Below are positions 53,854 through 64,000 of a DNA stretch of 64,000 bases, in pieces. This DNA comes from Corbicula japonica (Eukaryota; Mollusca; Bivalvia; Venerida; Cyrenidae). The stretch is from NCBI GenBank assembly GCA_038501625.1, contig JAZAYU010000019.1, forward strand, positions 2,564,501-2,628,500, read 5' to 3'. The notes under the pieces were generated by a model. That model worked only from the letters and a program-made list of their open reading frames with translations. It was not told the DNA's origin and searched no databases. Position numbers and translations under genes: made by a program. Positions within the stretch are counted from its first letter, which is position 1; each line of letters opens with the position of its first letter.

Positions 53854-54758
53854 CATCTGTGACATGAACTGGTTATATGGGTATTGTGGCAGTGAAAACA
53901 ACACAAATCATTGCCATTTGAGCCATGTAAAAAAAAACTTTGTTTTTGGTGATATTTTTATTTCTTGAAAGTTTATAAACTGTTTAGATAACATCAGTGG
54001 TATAATTTCTATAAAATAGTTATACTGAACGAGCCACGTCACATGGAAAATATGTTTTCAAAGAGAATTTTGACATTTTTTGTTTTTGCTTTTTTTTGAA
54101 GGAAATTTCAAAATATTATTGATTAATCATTTTCTTATAAATATTAAATATTTTATCAATATTTTGCCAAGAATTTATATTATGTCATTATTCCGTCAAT
54201 ATTCTAATGGCTTGGCTTAAATGTTGGTTGGATTTTTTTAACAATTTAAGAACAATACATTGTATCATGGTGTTCATTTTGCACATGATGACACTGACCC
54301 TATGGCTTTTATTCCATATGCAACTAGTGTAGATTCAGAACAGAAATCAATGATGTGCCAGATGATCTGGATCAACACTGGTTGCCCTTGTGATAAAAAG
54401 CATGTTTGTAAGAGTTTATTTACTTTTAAAATTAAACGTAAAATTTGGAATAATGGTATGCTGCCCCGTCACAATGCCATAAAAATCAAATACTCTACTT
54501 AAATCAGGAATTGTGCTCAAATTTGTGTTGTATGATGTAGTGAATTTATGTAAACTTGTCTATTTCTTTGGTGATTATACTGTGATAATATACCTCGCTG
54601 ATTAAAACTTCCGTATAAATTGTAGATTTTCCATAAGTGATTTTTGTCAAGTTCACTTGCATGTTAGCTCGACTTAGTTATCACTTTAGCGGTTTTGTGT
54701 ATGTGTAGAAAACTGTATGAAATTTATTATAGGTTTTTTGACTGACACAATAAATAAA
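53854..54758 (+). other. EVC2: EVC2 3' UTR with polyadenylation signals
   Basis: AT-rich sequence downstream of the stop. Overlapping AATAAA signals at 54749-54754 and 54753-54758 are the first strong candidates. A decayed TTAA-family fragment lies at about 54310-54395 (AGTGTAGATTCAGAACAG, GATGATCTGGATC). The 3' end is not proven. Confidence 0.4.
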
Positions 54759-55821
54759 TAGTTATAAGAATTAATATGCAAGTTCGGTGAGCCTATGACT
54801 TGTAAGACGGCACATGTGTATGAAGTACATCAAAATGGCGACCATGTAGATTTCCGAATGAAATGTTTAGATCTGTGATCATCCATGATATAATGTTGTA
54901 TTTATTTGCTGTAAACTTACTCATTTCTGCTGAAATATGAAATACAGAAGATCAGTTGATATAGTTTAATGAAGGTCTTATTGAGCAAGTGATATTTTTG
55001 TTTTCAGTGGTTGTATTTACACTCATCTTGCACTTTGCTGTGATAAAAGTCTTTCTTCAGCATGTTCAGACCGATTCCTTTTGAAAATATTTAGTCTAGG
55101 GGGTGACTACACCAGAAGCACTGAATGTCTTAAGGGATCACAAAGTTCTCATTTATTTAACGACAACGACCAGTTAAGATGTCTTGTTATTTTCATAATA
55201 TGTTTTAAACAACAGTTGGAAGTCTATGTAAAAATGTATTTGTTATGTTTTACTTCAAGAAAAATACAATAGCTAAATTGTTTTAGCTAAAATCTCTACA
55301 TCAGTTGCCTCAAGTAACTTTTTATATTAAAGGTAGCTTTATGCAAATTTAGTTTGTTACAGCTTAATTTATTCACCATTAAGGTTGACTGCAAAACGCA
55401 TTATATCTAAACTCAATTATTGTTGTGCTAACTACAATAGCTTCTGATTCAACTCACTATTTCTAGAATTTAAAAGTTCCTTCTATTCTACTCTTAGCAC
55501 GGGTGAGGGGAATGATGATTTGGTTTAGAAGTTGCTGTATGTAATTTATGATACAATACTGTTGTTAGTACCGCTGTGGTGAGAAGTGTATTCTCACTGT
55601 TAGGTGACAGACACACATCTCAGATCTCCAAAGATTAGCAGTATGATCTCTAACCGTCATCTCTCTGTAGCAAGGTTGACATTAACTCACTGTGATCATT
55701 TATTCCATCAATTGAATCCAGTGCATCAATTTTTCATAGTGGTGTTTTAAAGAAATTTATTAATTGAAAACTGGTGTGGATCTAATCATATTGCAGTGAT
55801 AGACAGGTTGATCCAGATCTA

Positions 55822-55978
55822 CAGTCAAACCTGTCTGTAGCAGCCACCCGAGGGAGTGACAATGGCTGTTTAAGACAGTAAAAAACTAGAACAAAATGTC
55901 AGTTTAGGTCCTATTCAAACTGGCTGTTTAAGACAGGTGATTGCTATTTGCAGGTGGCTGCTAAGGCAGGTTTCACTG
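55822..55978. mobile_element. pogo-like MITE, downstream of EVC2
   Basis: 157 bp flanked by TA; left end CAGTCAAACCTGTCTGTAGC, right end in reverse CAGTGAAACCTGCCTTAGCA. It sits inside a decayed TTAA-family copy (GGTTGATCCAGATCTA to the left, CACTGTTCACG to the right). Confidence 0.8.
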
Positions 55979-56024
55979 TACACTGTTCACGAGATTTTAA
56001 TGTGCTTAATAACATGTATATTAT

Positions 56025-56185
56025 TTAACCCTTATACATAGATAAGACTTATGGAATTGGCAAACAGTGTAGAACCAGATCAGCCCACACACAAGTACCA
56101 TCTGATCAGGATCTACACCGTTTGCTTTTTGTTTCAGCCATTTCTTACCAAGAAGTGAACAGTGTATATACTGATCAGATAAAAT
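56025..56185. repeat. Decayed TTAA cruciform MITE
   Basis: Starts TTAACCCTTATACATAGAT with CAGTGTAGAACCAGATCAGC and CTGATCAGGATCTACACCG; the second hairpin is partial. Confidence 0.7.
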
Positions 56186-56489
56186 GGTTTTGCTCACAAA
56201 AATGCGCTAAATTTAAACATTTGTAAAAAATTGCTCTGCTACTTTAGAAAAAGAGTTTAGAAATTAAAAAAAATATTGATAAAACAAAGGGTAATATATA
56301 TATGTTTGTATACGGTATGCAAGCAAAATGGTCAGTTTGGATGATAAAACCAGGCTGATCAGTCACTTACATGCTGTAACATGGCTGAGCCTAGCTACTT
56401 GTTTCAGTACAAACAGTACTCTCTGGTCAGACATTCCAACCTTGCACACATGTTATATACTTACACAAATCTTCTCCTGTAAATATTAA

Positions 56490-56640
56490 ATACAAACATG
56501 TTCTGGTGTTAATACAAACATGTTCTGGTGTTAATACAAACATGTTCTGGTGTTAATACAAACATTTTCTGCTGTTAATACAAACATTTTCTGGTGTTAA
56601 TACAAACATTTTCTGCTGTTGATATAAACACTGCTGTTGA
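56490..56640 (+). repeat. 22-bp tandem repeat, about 6 units
   Basis: Units of TACAAACATGTTCTGGTGTT plus AA, drifting to TACAAACATTTTCTGCTGTT. From 54760 to 57200 no gene is visible. Confidence 0.9.
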
Positions 56641-57214
56641 TGGTAAATTCATGTTTTGATGTGGGGTTCTGTCACTGGTTGCTATTTTGTACACTTGTAT
56701 CATGTTATAACTTGTAGAACAAAGTCTGTGATAAAATGTTGAAGATCCTTTTGTAGATCATTTTGATTTATTTGTATTTCTGTGATAGTTATTTTATGAA
56801 TTCCAGTGACCCTATGATATTGGGGTCCTTGTACAATTTAAACCATTTACACCAAGAATAGCTTTAGACATTTATTTACCGGTATAACCATTTTTTTCAT
56901 CTGACAGAAGTTTTAAAATTATTGGCAACTATTCACATTTGTTACCTTAATTACCATACATGATTTAATGATATTTATTTTCAATCAATTATATTTACAA
57001 TTTAAGAATATTTTAACTTAGTTTTACATTTTTTTATTTCTCAATTACACATAACCATTTAGAACCATTTTCTTCACATATTGTATAGATCTATTTTCAA
57101 TGTTAGTCTATTTTCTATGTTTTACAGAAAAATAAACTCTCAGAAAATGAATGTTTCTTGTGTTTTACAAAAGTTACTTTCTTACAAGCTGTGATGTTGG
57201 ATAAGAATATACAT

Positions 57215-57404
57215 GTTAACCCTTTCCTCCATAGATACACCTTTATTGTGTCGGCGAACAGTTTAGATCCAGATCAGCCGGCACATCTGTGCCATCTGAT
57301 CAGGATCTAAACTGTTCGCTTTTCATTAGGTTAAATGCGACCAGTGCAGACCCTGATGAGACGGCACAGATATGCAGGCTAATCTGGATCTAAACTGGTC
57401 ACAA
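57215..57404 (-). mobile_element. TTAA cruciform MITE truncated by a second element
   Basis: TTAACCCTTTCCTCCATAGA start, both hairpins, then an abrupt switch at about 57405 into half of the GGTTATAAA palindrome family (57409-57484), whose other half is missing. Confidence 0.8.
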
Positions 57405-57408
57405 ATAC

Positions 57409-57484
57409 GCCAGTCGCCATTTCAGCCAATCAGATGCTTGAGATCTGAGACTGGTTTCCATGCTCAGTTTTATAACCTTGGGCA
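57409..57484. repeat. Half-copy of palindromic MITE 'GGTTATAAA'
   Basis: Only one arm is present, from the centre (GCCAGTCGCC) to TTTTATAACCTTGGGCAC. Confidence 0.8.
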
Positions 57485-57663
57485 CCGGTCAGTTTGTCAC
57501 ATTTGCAATCTGTGTAGACCCAGACCGGCCTATACAAAGAAAGTCTGATCAAGGTCTACACAGATTGATATTTAGGCAACATATTCACAACAGGGCCCTT
57601 TGAAGAACTAATGGACTGGCTTTAATTGAGAGAAAAGTGAGTCCATTACGTTAATTCTGGGCT

Positions 57664-57763
57664 GAAAGTTATAATGCTGAGATTGGAAACCAGTCTCAAA
57701 TCTCAAGCACCTAACTGGCTGAAATGGCGACTGGTTTCCATGCTCAGTTTTATAACCTTGGGA
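57664..57763. mobile_element. Palindromic MITE 'GGTTATAAA', internally deleted copy
   Basis: The left arm is complete, but the right arm lacks about 40 bp around CGCCATTTCAGCCAATCAGA; the ends are intact. Confidence 0.85.
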
Positions 57764-58245
57764 ACTGCACTGAAAAGGATGTCAAAAGGATAGCAACCAC
57801 AAAACACAAAATAGGCCTTCAACAGTCCTTATTATTACCTGATACCTTATATAAATGTAGTTTGGTAGTTTTGACTGTTTTCTGAAATTCTAAAAAAGTC
57901 CATGTTTGCGAACTGTTGACCGGTCAATAGTTTCAACTGTTCCCCTCGTGTGCTCTGACGTCATGTGGAACAGTAAAGAAACAAATTGACTCCAATGCTT
58001 ATTTCTCCATAAATAAAACGTGGTGAAGTATTTAAACAAATTAAAATTTTGTCAGCAAAACGACAGTTTCCTTAAGTTTTTTTGATGAAATAACAGAGAA
58101 AAACAATATGAAATCCAACTGACATACAAAATGTTGACAGTGTGACATAGTTACAAGATTGTTAAATTAAAAAAGTTTAATTAAAAACATATTTGCAAAA
58201 TTATTTTGTAAGTACTGTTAAAACAGTAATTGATCAGGTAATAAA

Positions 58246-58353
58246 ACAGTTATTTCATATTTGATTTGGGAACAGTCAAAATGTTGGACCGAGGTGGAGG
58301 GGATAGTGTTTTGAACTGTTGCCCTCGGCCCAAATCACATATGAAATAACTGT
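58246..58353. repeat. Hairpin, 25-bp arms, about 58-nt loop
   Basis: Arm ACAGTTATTTCATATTTGAT then TTGGG pairs with CCCAAATCACATATGAAATA then ACTGT, with one mismatch. Confidence 0.8.
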
Positions 58354-58649
58354 ATACTGTTCACTATTTAGTTAATACATTTCTGTATTTAACACCAATG
58401 AACAATATAAATACAGAGTGTCTTAAGAGAGTCTAATTTACACATTCACTTGTAAAGGATTAAAAGGCACAATCCAATAGAAAAACATATATTTCATATT
58501 TTATTTCACCATGCACAGTATGGCTTGACAGATGGTAAATAAACATATGGCAGTACCGGTATAAAATCAACAATCACTAAAATGGTCTATTTGTTTATGT
58601 CGCTTTCCAATAATACTTTTCTAATAGCTGGACATTTAATTTTAAACCT

Positions 58650-58996
58650 TTACTCTATACTAAACTTTTATGGCATGGTCAAACAGTGCAGATTACCGTC
58701 ATTGTTCGAATATAAGCCACACTCATGTATAAGCCGCACTGCCCCCAAACATGATAGAACAGATGAAAATGGCTTTAACAAAGTGTATAAGCAGCCTAAC
58801 CTGTGTATTAGCCGCACTCCCAACTTTTTACCTCCAAATTCTGGGGGAAAAGTGTGGCTTATATTCAAACAATGACGGTAGGTTATTTCTGACCAAGAAG
58901 TGAACAGTGTAGATCCTGATCAGATGGCACAGATATACATGTACCATCTGATCTGGATCTACATGCAATAAAACCTGTATACGTGGATAAAGGGTT
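58650..58996. mobile_element. TTAA cruciform MITE split by a TA-flanked MITE
   Basis: Left part 58650-58693 (CTTTACTCTATAC, GGTCAAACAGTGCAGAT) and right part 58881-58996 (GGTTATTTCTGACCAAGAAG, ending GATAAAGGGTTAA) belong to the TTAA family. They are separated by the TACCGTCATTG element; hairpin 1 is partly lost. Confidence 0.82.
58694..58880. mobile_element. TA-flanked TIR MITE ('TACCGTCATTG'), copy 4
   Basis: Starts TACCGTCATTGTTCGAATAT and ends CAAACAATGACGGTA. It is nested in a TTAA-family MITE. Confidence 0.88.
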
Positions 58997-59124
58997 AAGT
59001 ATGTTTGAGTTTTAATTTTAATAGATCCATTTAACATCATAATGTTTGCAAACTATAAATCTGCTAAGTTTGAGCATATATTTTATTTTGGCTTTTGTAA
59101 CAAAATTGATATTTCTCACAATTG

Positions 59125-59331
59125 AAAGTCTAACCCTTTACGCCATAGATGCACCTGCTTTGCGTGGGCAAACAGTGTAGATCCAGATCAGATGACATAT
59201 CTCTGCCATCTGATTAGATTCTACACGGTTTACTTTTAGATTAAATTAGGTTATTTCTGAGCAACATGTGACCAGCACAGATCCTGATCGGACAGCATGG
59301 TTGTGCCGACTTATACGGATCTACACTGATC
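59125..59331. repeat. Decayed TTAA cruciform MITE adjoining a fresh one
   Basis: TAACCCTTTACGCCATAGAT start with both hairpins diverged; its right end merges into the copy at 59332. Confidence 0.75.
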
Positions 59332-59573
59332 TTAACCCTTTCCTGGATAGATACGCATTTTTACGCATGTGCGACCAGTGTAGATCCAGATCAGCCGGCA
59401 CATCTGTGCCGTCTGATCAGGATCTGCACTGGTCGCATTTTGGTCAGAAATAACCTAATGAATCAAAAAGCGAACAGTTTAGATCCTGATCAGACGGCAC
59501 GGGAGTGCCAGCTGATCTGGATCTAAACTGTTCGCCCTAGCAATAAAGGTGTGTCTGTACAGGAATGGGTTAA
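59332..59573 (+). mobile_element. TTAA cruciform MITE, near-consensus copy
   Basis: TTAACCCTTTCCTGGATAGA start and CAGGAATGGGTTAA end; perfect hairpins except for GGGAGTGCCAG in place of GGATGTGCCGG. Confidence 0.94.
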
Positions 59574-60451
59574 AATGCGAACATATGGAGTAAAGAGTTA
59601 ATGGATGTTATGTAACATAACATTATGTCTTCTTTAACTTTGTTGCTATATAGTAATTACCACAAGATTTGGAACAACAGATTCAAGTAGACAATCACAA
59701 AACACGATAACATTAATATGAGCATATACAGTACATTATTGGTTGTGTGCACAACTCAGTCTCAGGATATGTCTACTATTCCTTCAATAGGTTGCAATAG
59801 CAATGACATTCAGACTCAGAGCGAAGACTCAAGTCAGTCTTACGGAAGTTGAGCACACAGACCATCAACATAACCATCACAACAATAACAATGTGGATTT
59901 CTCTTAACAATGGTCGTTGTACATTAATATGAACTTTTTTAAAAACGCATGATGAATTCAAAACATATGGCAAACAACATATAATTGCATACAACATATG
60001 ACTACAGAAGTAGGCAATAAGAAAACATGTTCATGGAAAATTAATGTTAGCAGCAGAAATGTACTAAAATTTATGCTTATTTAACAAGTATGGGAGACTA
60101 TAAGGGGCGTTAGGAAAGCCTGTAAATACAAGCCGACTACAAGCCTTAAATTTGTTATGTTTTATTTTGTTCTTTCAAGACATCATTTCAAAAATTATTT
60201 AAAGCTTTAATATAGTAAACTTTTATATTTATTCATTTTTCCAATGTTTTCCCCAAAGGCTACTGTATATGGAACATTTTGTACCCATTTATTTAAAAAG
60301 GACTAAATTTTGTCTTTAAAGCCACTTTTTACCACAAGTTTGCTTCAGTATGCATTCAGTTATGAAATTTAAAGTTAAATAATACCAGTCATGCTCAGCT
60401 AAAATTTCAATGATCATTTGGTGTAAACCTAAGGCTAAAATGTACAATTCG

Positions 60452-60494
60452 CCCCCCCCCCTCCCCCCCCCCCCCCCAAAAAAAAAAAAAAAAA
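60452..60494. repeat. Poly(C)/poly(A) tract
   Basis: Runs of C interrupted by one T, then about 17 A. From 59580 to 60690 no gene or MITE is recognised. Confidence 0.9.
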
Positions 60495-60689
60495 TGGTTA
60501 AAACTTAAATAGTTCTTTTTGCCAACTCCTGTTTTAACATACACACTTTATTGTGCTGACCTGCCAAGTTTTCCTCTTTTAACCAATTTACATAACTGAT
60601 TCACTTTTCAGTCAACTTCCGCTAACCCATGTTTTTTGATGATATCTTTTGAGGAAATTTATTAACATTTAGTCCATAAGATATAATGG

Positions 60690-60875
60690 CGGTTATCCAT
60701 AGGTGAACATTGTTGATCCAGATCAGCTCACACATCCATGCTGTCTTATCGGGATCTATATTGTTTGATTTTTTTCATTAGGTTATTTCTGACAAAGAAA
60801 TGACTAATGTCTGATTAGGGGGCACAGATGCACGGTTGGCACATGCCATAAACCCGGTATATGTGGAGTAAAAGA
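60690..60875. repeat. Decayed TTAA cruciform MITE
   Basis: Hairpin 1 remains (TTGATCCAGATCAGCTCACA, CTTATCGGGATCTATATTG); hairpin 2 is mostly lost. Confidence 0.7.
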
Positions 60876-60896
60876 TTAACTGAATTAATCAATGAA

Positions 60897-61110
60897 TTAA
60901 CCCTTTCCTGTATAGATACGCATTTTTACGCATGTGCGACCAGTGTAGATCCAGATCAGCCGGCACATCTGTGCTGTCTGATCAGGATCAGCACTGGTCG
61001 CATTTTGGTCAGAAATAACCTAATGAATCAATGAACCGGATGTGCCGGCTGATCTGGATCTTAACTGTTCGCCCTAGCATTAAAGGTGTATCTATACAGG
61101 AATGGGTTAA
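60897..61110 (+). mobile_element. TTAA cruciform MITE with shortened second hairpin
   Basis: TTAACCCTTTCCTGTATAGA start and CAGGAATGGGTTAA end. Hairpin 1 is intact; hairpin 2 lost its left arm (AATGAATCAATGAACCGGAT), probably by deletion. A further decayed fragment follows at 61125-61215. Confidence 0.92.
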
Positions 61111-62187
61111 TTTACTGAATCCAGAACAGTGTAGACTCTGATAAGACAACAGATTAGCAGGCTGATTTGGATCCACACTTGTCTCAATGTAAAAAATGCT
61201 GTGATAACCACTTAAGGGTAAACATACAATCATGATAAAGCCCATGTACTTTTGTCTATCTGCCTAATTGTTACGACCAATTTTAGTCTTTTTTATTGGA
61301 AAATAAACCCCCATCTGCTTTGTTTGAATCTGAAATTTCCCTCATTTTCAAAAAAATTACTTGGCAGATCTGCAACTGAAAATCTATCCTGCAGAAGTTT
61401 AAGTATACATGTACACATACAATGTATGTATTGGTCCCTTGAACACAATGGTGAAGTTAGCTGCCATATATATGGGTTTAATTTTTCATACACATTTATT
61501 CTTTACAGTCTGTGAAAGTTTATCCAACATTTACAAACAACATAAATTGATTCTGAAAAAAAAGTGAGACGAGACCAGTCATAGATCTCAAGCATACCAT
61601 AGGTCAGTTTAATGACTTGGCTCAATTTCAACCAATCAGATTCTTCAGATCCAAGACTGAAATCCAATCTGTCATGAAATATGCACTGGAGGCCAAATTT
61701 ATTTTCATTTTGTACAGAAATACACAGCAACATACAATCAAAGCAATGCTGAAACTACTAGAAAATCATAAACAGTTAACTGAACAATTATACATTTACC
61801 AGTACAAATTACAGGCAGACTTACAAATCTTCAACCCAAAGTTCTCAAAATCTAATTTTGATGATGCTAGAGTTTTTGAAGCTAACATCTTTGAAAGCCA
61901 TAAGATTTTATTCATGGTGTCATACTGACTCAAATGAAGCAAATTCTTTCATTTTGATGCAAGAAAATTTGAATTTTCCCATTTTTTACCCCATCAAAGT
62001 TCCACTTTTGAACCTACCCAATTTTCAGTCTGGGGTCATTTTGATGCTGGAGAATTTAGCAAAACTGTGGTTGTCCTTTGGTTGTTATATAACATTTGAT
62101 TTGTATCATTTTATTATATAAAATGACAGTTTCATGTGAACATTGATTTGCATGATATAGTTTTACTTTTTAAACAGGGTTGGCTTA

Positions 62188-62268
62188 TTGACCGGTCAAT
62201 TGTGTATTGACCGGACGGGTGGTCAATACTGGTCAATAGTGGTCATTACTGGTCAATAGTGGTCATTA
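62188..62268 (+). repeat. Short tandem repeat of GGTCAATA / GGTCATTA
   Basis: About six to eight copies of an 11-15 bp unit (CTGGTCAATAGTGGTCATTA), preceded by two TTGACCGG words. Confidence 0.8.
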
Positions 62269-62347
62269 AACTCTCAGCAAAAGTATATCAGTATTATTTA
62301 TTTAAAAATTTTAAATAAATAATACTGATTTACTTTTGCTGAGAGTT
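62269..62347. repeat. Near-perfect hairpin, 39-bp arms, almost no loop
   Basis: AACTCTCAGCAAAAGTATAT through TTTAAAA is followed by its reverse complement with one mismatch. Confidence 0.93.
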
Positions 62348-62741
62348 AAAACTTGAGTATTTTCCTGTTCGCAAAAACCTTGAAAATTTAACCTCGTAAA
62401 ATAAATCATTCCCAAGTATAAAAAGAACAAACATAAAAATTCAGCAAGCATAACAGAGATTTACTTTTTAGATAAATAATACCTTGTTTACTTTTTCTGG
62501 GTTTTGAACTTTTTTTCCTCTGCACAAAAATGTGAAAATTTAACTTCATAAAATAAAAATTCAAAAGTATTAAAAGATCAAACATAAAAATTCAGTGGGC
62601 AGCATAACAATTTAAAACAAATCTCTTTGACACATGCTCCTTATGGAATATTTACATCCAACACTGAAGGTCAGCACTTTGAGGCATGCCATTATTAAAT
62701 ATATAAAAGATGTCCTACTATCTACTAAACGACTAGACTTT

Positions 62742-62747
62742 TTTATT
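62742..62747 (-). terminator. MOGS: MOGS polyadenylation signal candidate
   Basis: AATAAA on the minus strand, 120 bp downstream of the MOGS stop codon. It is the closest canonical signal and gives a short 3' UTR that would include the small TTAA element at 62762. Confidence 0.5.
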
Positions 62748-62761
62748 TTTATCTGCATCGT

Positions 62762-62817
62762 TTAACCCTTTCCTGTATAGATGCGTAAAAATGCATATAT
62801 GTCAAGGAAAGGGTTAA
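62762..62817. mobile_element. Termini-only TTAA MITE in the MOGS 3' UTR
   Basis: TTAACCCTTTCCTGTATAGA, then GCGTAAAAATGC, then GTCAAGGAAAGGGTTAA: 56 bp with the outer ends of the TTAA family but neither hairpin. It starts 50 bp past the MOGS stop codon. Confidence 0.88.
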
Positions 62818-62866
62818 GCAAGATGCAAAGTCTGACCTAAATTAGCATCACAACCACAATGTCATG

Positions 62867-64000
62867 TTATTCATAGATTTCAGCCATGATGAGCGTAACA
62901 AGGGCAGACCACCCAGTGAAAGGATGACAACCCTTACCATCCCCGGTCTTGTCACTGTAATTCTCCCAAATATATCCCGTCTGCTGATACTGTTTGTAGA
63001 TATTCTTGATTACGTTGTCCCGCAGCTCGGTGTATAAATCCCCAGCCTGAGATTTATACGGACCATCTACTGTTCTATAATAATCTAATGCACTTAGAGC
63101 CAAATAATTCATGTTTATCCAAATCGCACCCCGCCAATATGGCGGATCATGTTCCGTATTATATCTATTATACATCGCTGCTTGTTGACCTAATGACCTC
63201 AGCCCAAAGTCTGTCCAGATCATTCTCTCACTTCTCATGTCCGTTAAAATTTTCATCAACTTTGGAGACGTCGGCTCCACAATTTTCAACAAGAATGGAA
63301 ATAAACTAACATAGCCGAAAGCATTTACGAACCCACGCTGAGGGTCGGTCATAACAATTCTTATTTTATCCATATTCATCACCGGAGGGCGCTGACCTGG
63401 ATCTAGATTCGGCGGAGGTTTAGGACGTTCAAGTCGCACTTTATCCGTGTGTAATCCGTAATCGCTGTACTGCTGCTTTTTCTCTGACCAATGCAGTTCG
63501 TCAAGAAGACCATTGTTAGTGAGGAGCTTATGTGTAGCCAAATATTCCATTCCGTCTTCACCAAGAGAATTTGCAATATCTGCAATTAAACCAGATGCCA
63601 AAGCCATCCAGCATCGCAAATCAACATGGTATTCATCATCTGTGGGATGTGACGCTCGAGGATAGTCATCTAATCCTGATGTTAATGTTTTCGGGTTAAG
63701 TTCTTTGTTTGTTTGGGTATTTCTACCTCTCCAACGATAAGTGAAAGGTTTTGAACCGATCTGGGTTACATTATACCACTGAAACCATGCTTTTAATCTT
63801 GGAAACACTGCTTTAAGAAATATTTTGTCCCTCTCCTTTTCACTTTTTAGCATTCCTTTTATCAACCTCTTAAGCGGAAGAATAAGCGTTGGTGGATTTG
63901 CATTTTGATTGTGCTGCACTACAAATTCATCTGGGACACGTGCCCGAGCCTCCACCCCTAATATCTGCTCCCTAGGGATCCAGCCCTCTGTGTTCATTAA
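62867..64000 (-). CDS. MOGS: MOGS (mannosyl-oligosaccharide glucosidase, GH63), 3' part
   Basis: One open exon from the right edge to TAA at 62867-62869, 377 codons, still open at the edge, so the start lies outside the window. The product matches the C-terminal catalytic region of ER glucosidase I, which removes the outermost glucose from the Glc3Man9GlcNAc2 N-glycan. Clear family blocks, numbered from the ATG at 63997: EGWIPREQILGVEARARVP (4-22), TYRWRGR (86-92), the SGLDDYPRAS motif (107-116) and EHDPPYWRGAIW (282-293), and a C-terminal GYIWENYSDKTGDG block. In GH63 the proposed catalytic acid (Asp) lies in the first of these two motifs and the base (Glu) in the second; both are intact. 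It converges on EVC2 with about 9 kb between stop codons. The ATG near 63997 is internal, not the true start, because the frame continues upstream and the N-terminal domain and membrane anchor are missing here. Confidence 0.95.
   Translation of the reverse strand, partial: LMNTEGWIPREQILGVEARARVPDEFVVQHNQNANPPTLILPLKRLIKGMLKSEKERDKIFLKAVFPRLKAWFQWYNVTQIGSKPFTYRWRGRNTQTNKELNPKTLTSGLDDYPRASHPTDDEYHVDLRCWMALASGLIADIANSLGEDGMEYLATHKLLTNNGLLDELHWSEKKQQYSDYGLHTDKVRLERPKPPPNLDPGQRPPVMNMDKIRIVMTDPQRGFVNAFGYVSLFPFLLKIVEPTSPKLMKILTDMRSERMIWTDFGLRSLGQQAAMYNRYNTEHDPPYWRGAIWINMNYLALSALDYYRTVDGPYKSQAGDLYTELRDNVIKNIYKQYQQTGYIWENYSDKTGDGKGCHPFTGWSALVTLIMAEIYE

Noticed and set aside
61617..61928. 103-residue open frame near 61.6 kb
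   Set aside because: The first part overlaps a decayed GGTTATAAA-family fragment (AACCAATCAGATTC), and no domain or splice partner is seen.

Overview
The window looks like nuclear DNA of a bivalve mollusc. It is AT-rich, its genes are split into many small exons with canonical splice sites, and introns and intergenic DNA are crowded with short palindromic repeats. The molluscan assignment is inference: the three genes are conserved across animals, and the repeat style resembles what I remember of clam genomes. There is no sign of bacterial operons, CRISPR or viral genes.

Three genes are supported. (1) PBDC1, plus strand, 7773-11200: five exons joining exactly in phase to a 163-residue protein. 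(2) A ciliary EVC2/limbin-like gene, plus strand, coding 19569-53853. I reconstructed 27 coding exons that join in phase to about 1321 residues: signal peptide, ectodomain, one membrane helix, long cytoplasmic coiled coils and a basic tail. A probable 5' UTR exon ends at 18951. (3) The 3' part of MOGS (glucosidase I, GH63), minus strand, 62867 to beyond the right edge, convergent with EVC2. The genes share no pathway: PBDC1 is a poorly characterised cytosolic protein, EVC2 acts at the base of the primary cilium in Hedgehog signalling, and MOGS trims N-glycans in the ER.

Layout. 1-7.7 kb: no gene; a (TC)n tract, a tRNA-derived SINE and a complete non-autonomous MULE-like transposon with an 8-bp target duplication. 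7.7-11.2 kb: PBDC1. 11.2-18.6 kb: a 48-bp minisatellite, a 2.4-kb foldback element and a CpG-rich block. 18.6-54.8 kb: EVC2, with introns full of TTAA-flanked cruciform MITEs (piggyBac-like ends), other palindromic MITEs, two hAT-like elements with 8-bp target duplications, pogo-like MITEs, minisatellites and a nested three-element insertion. 54.8-62.7 kb: repeat-rich intergenic DNA. 62.7-64.0 kb: MOGS.

The observations most worth following up are: tandem arrays in two EVC2 introns built from the end of the preceding exon plus its splice donor; an in-frame 30-nt candidate microexon; a GC-AG intron; an RFX X-box-like site just upstream of the EVC2 first exon; the TTAA cruciform MITE family, including a termini-only copy; and the MULE derivative that keeps phase-compatible first and last exons. 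I found no convincing new multi-gene system.
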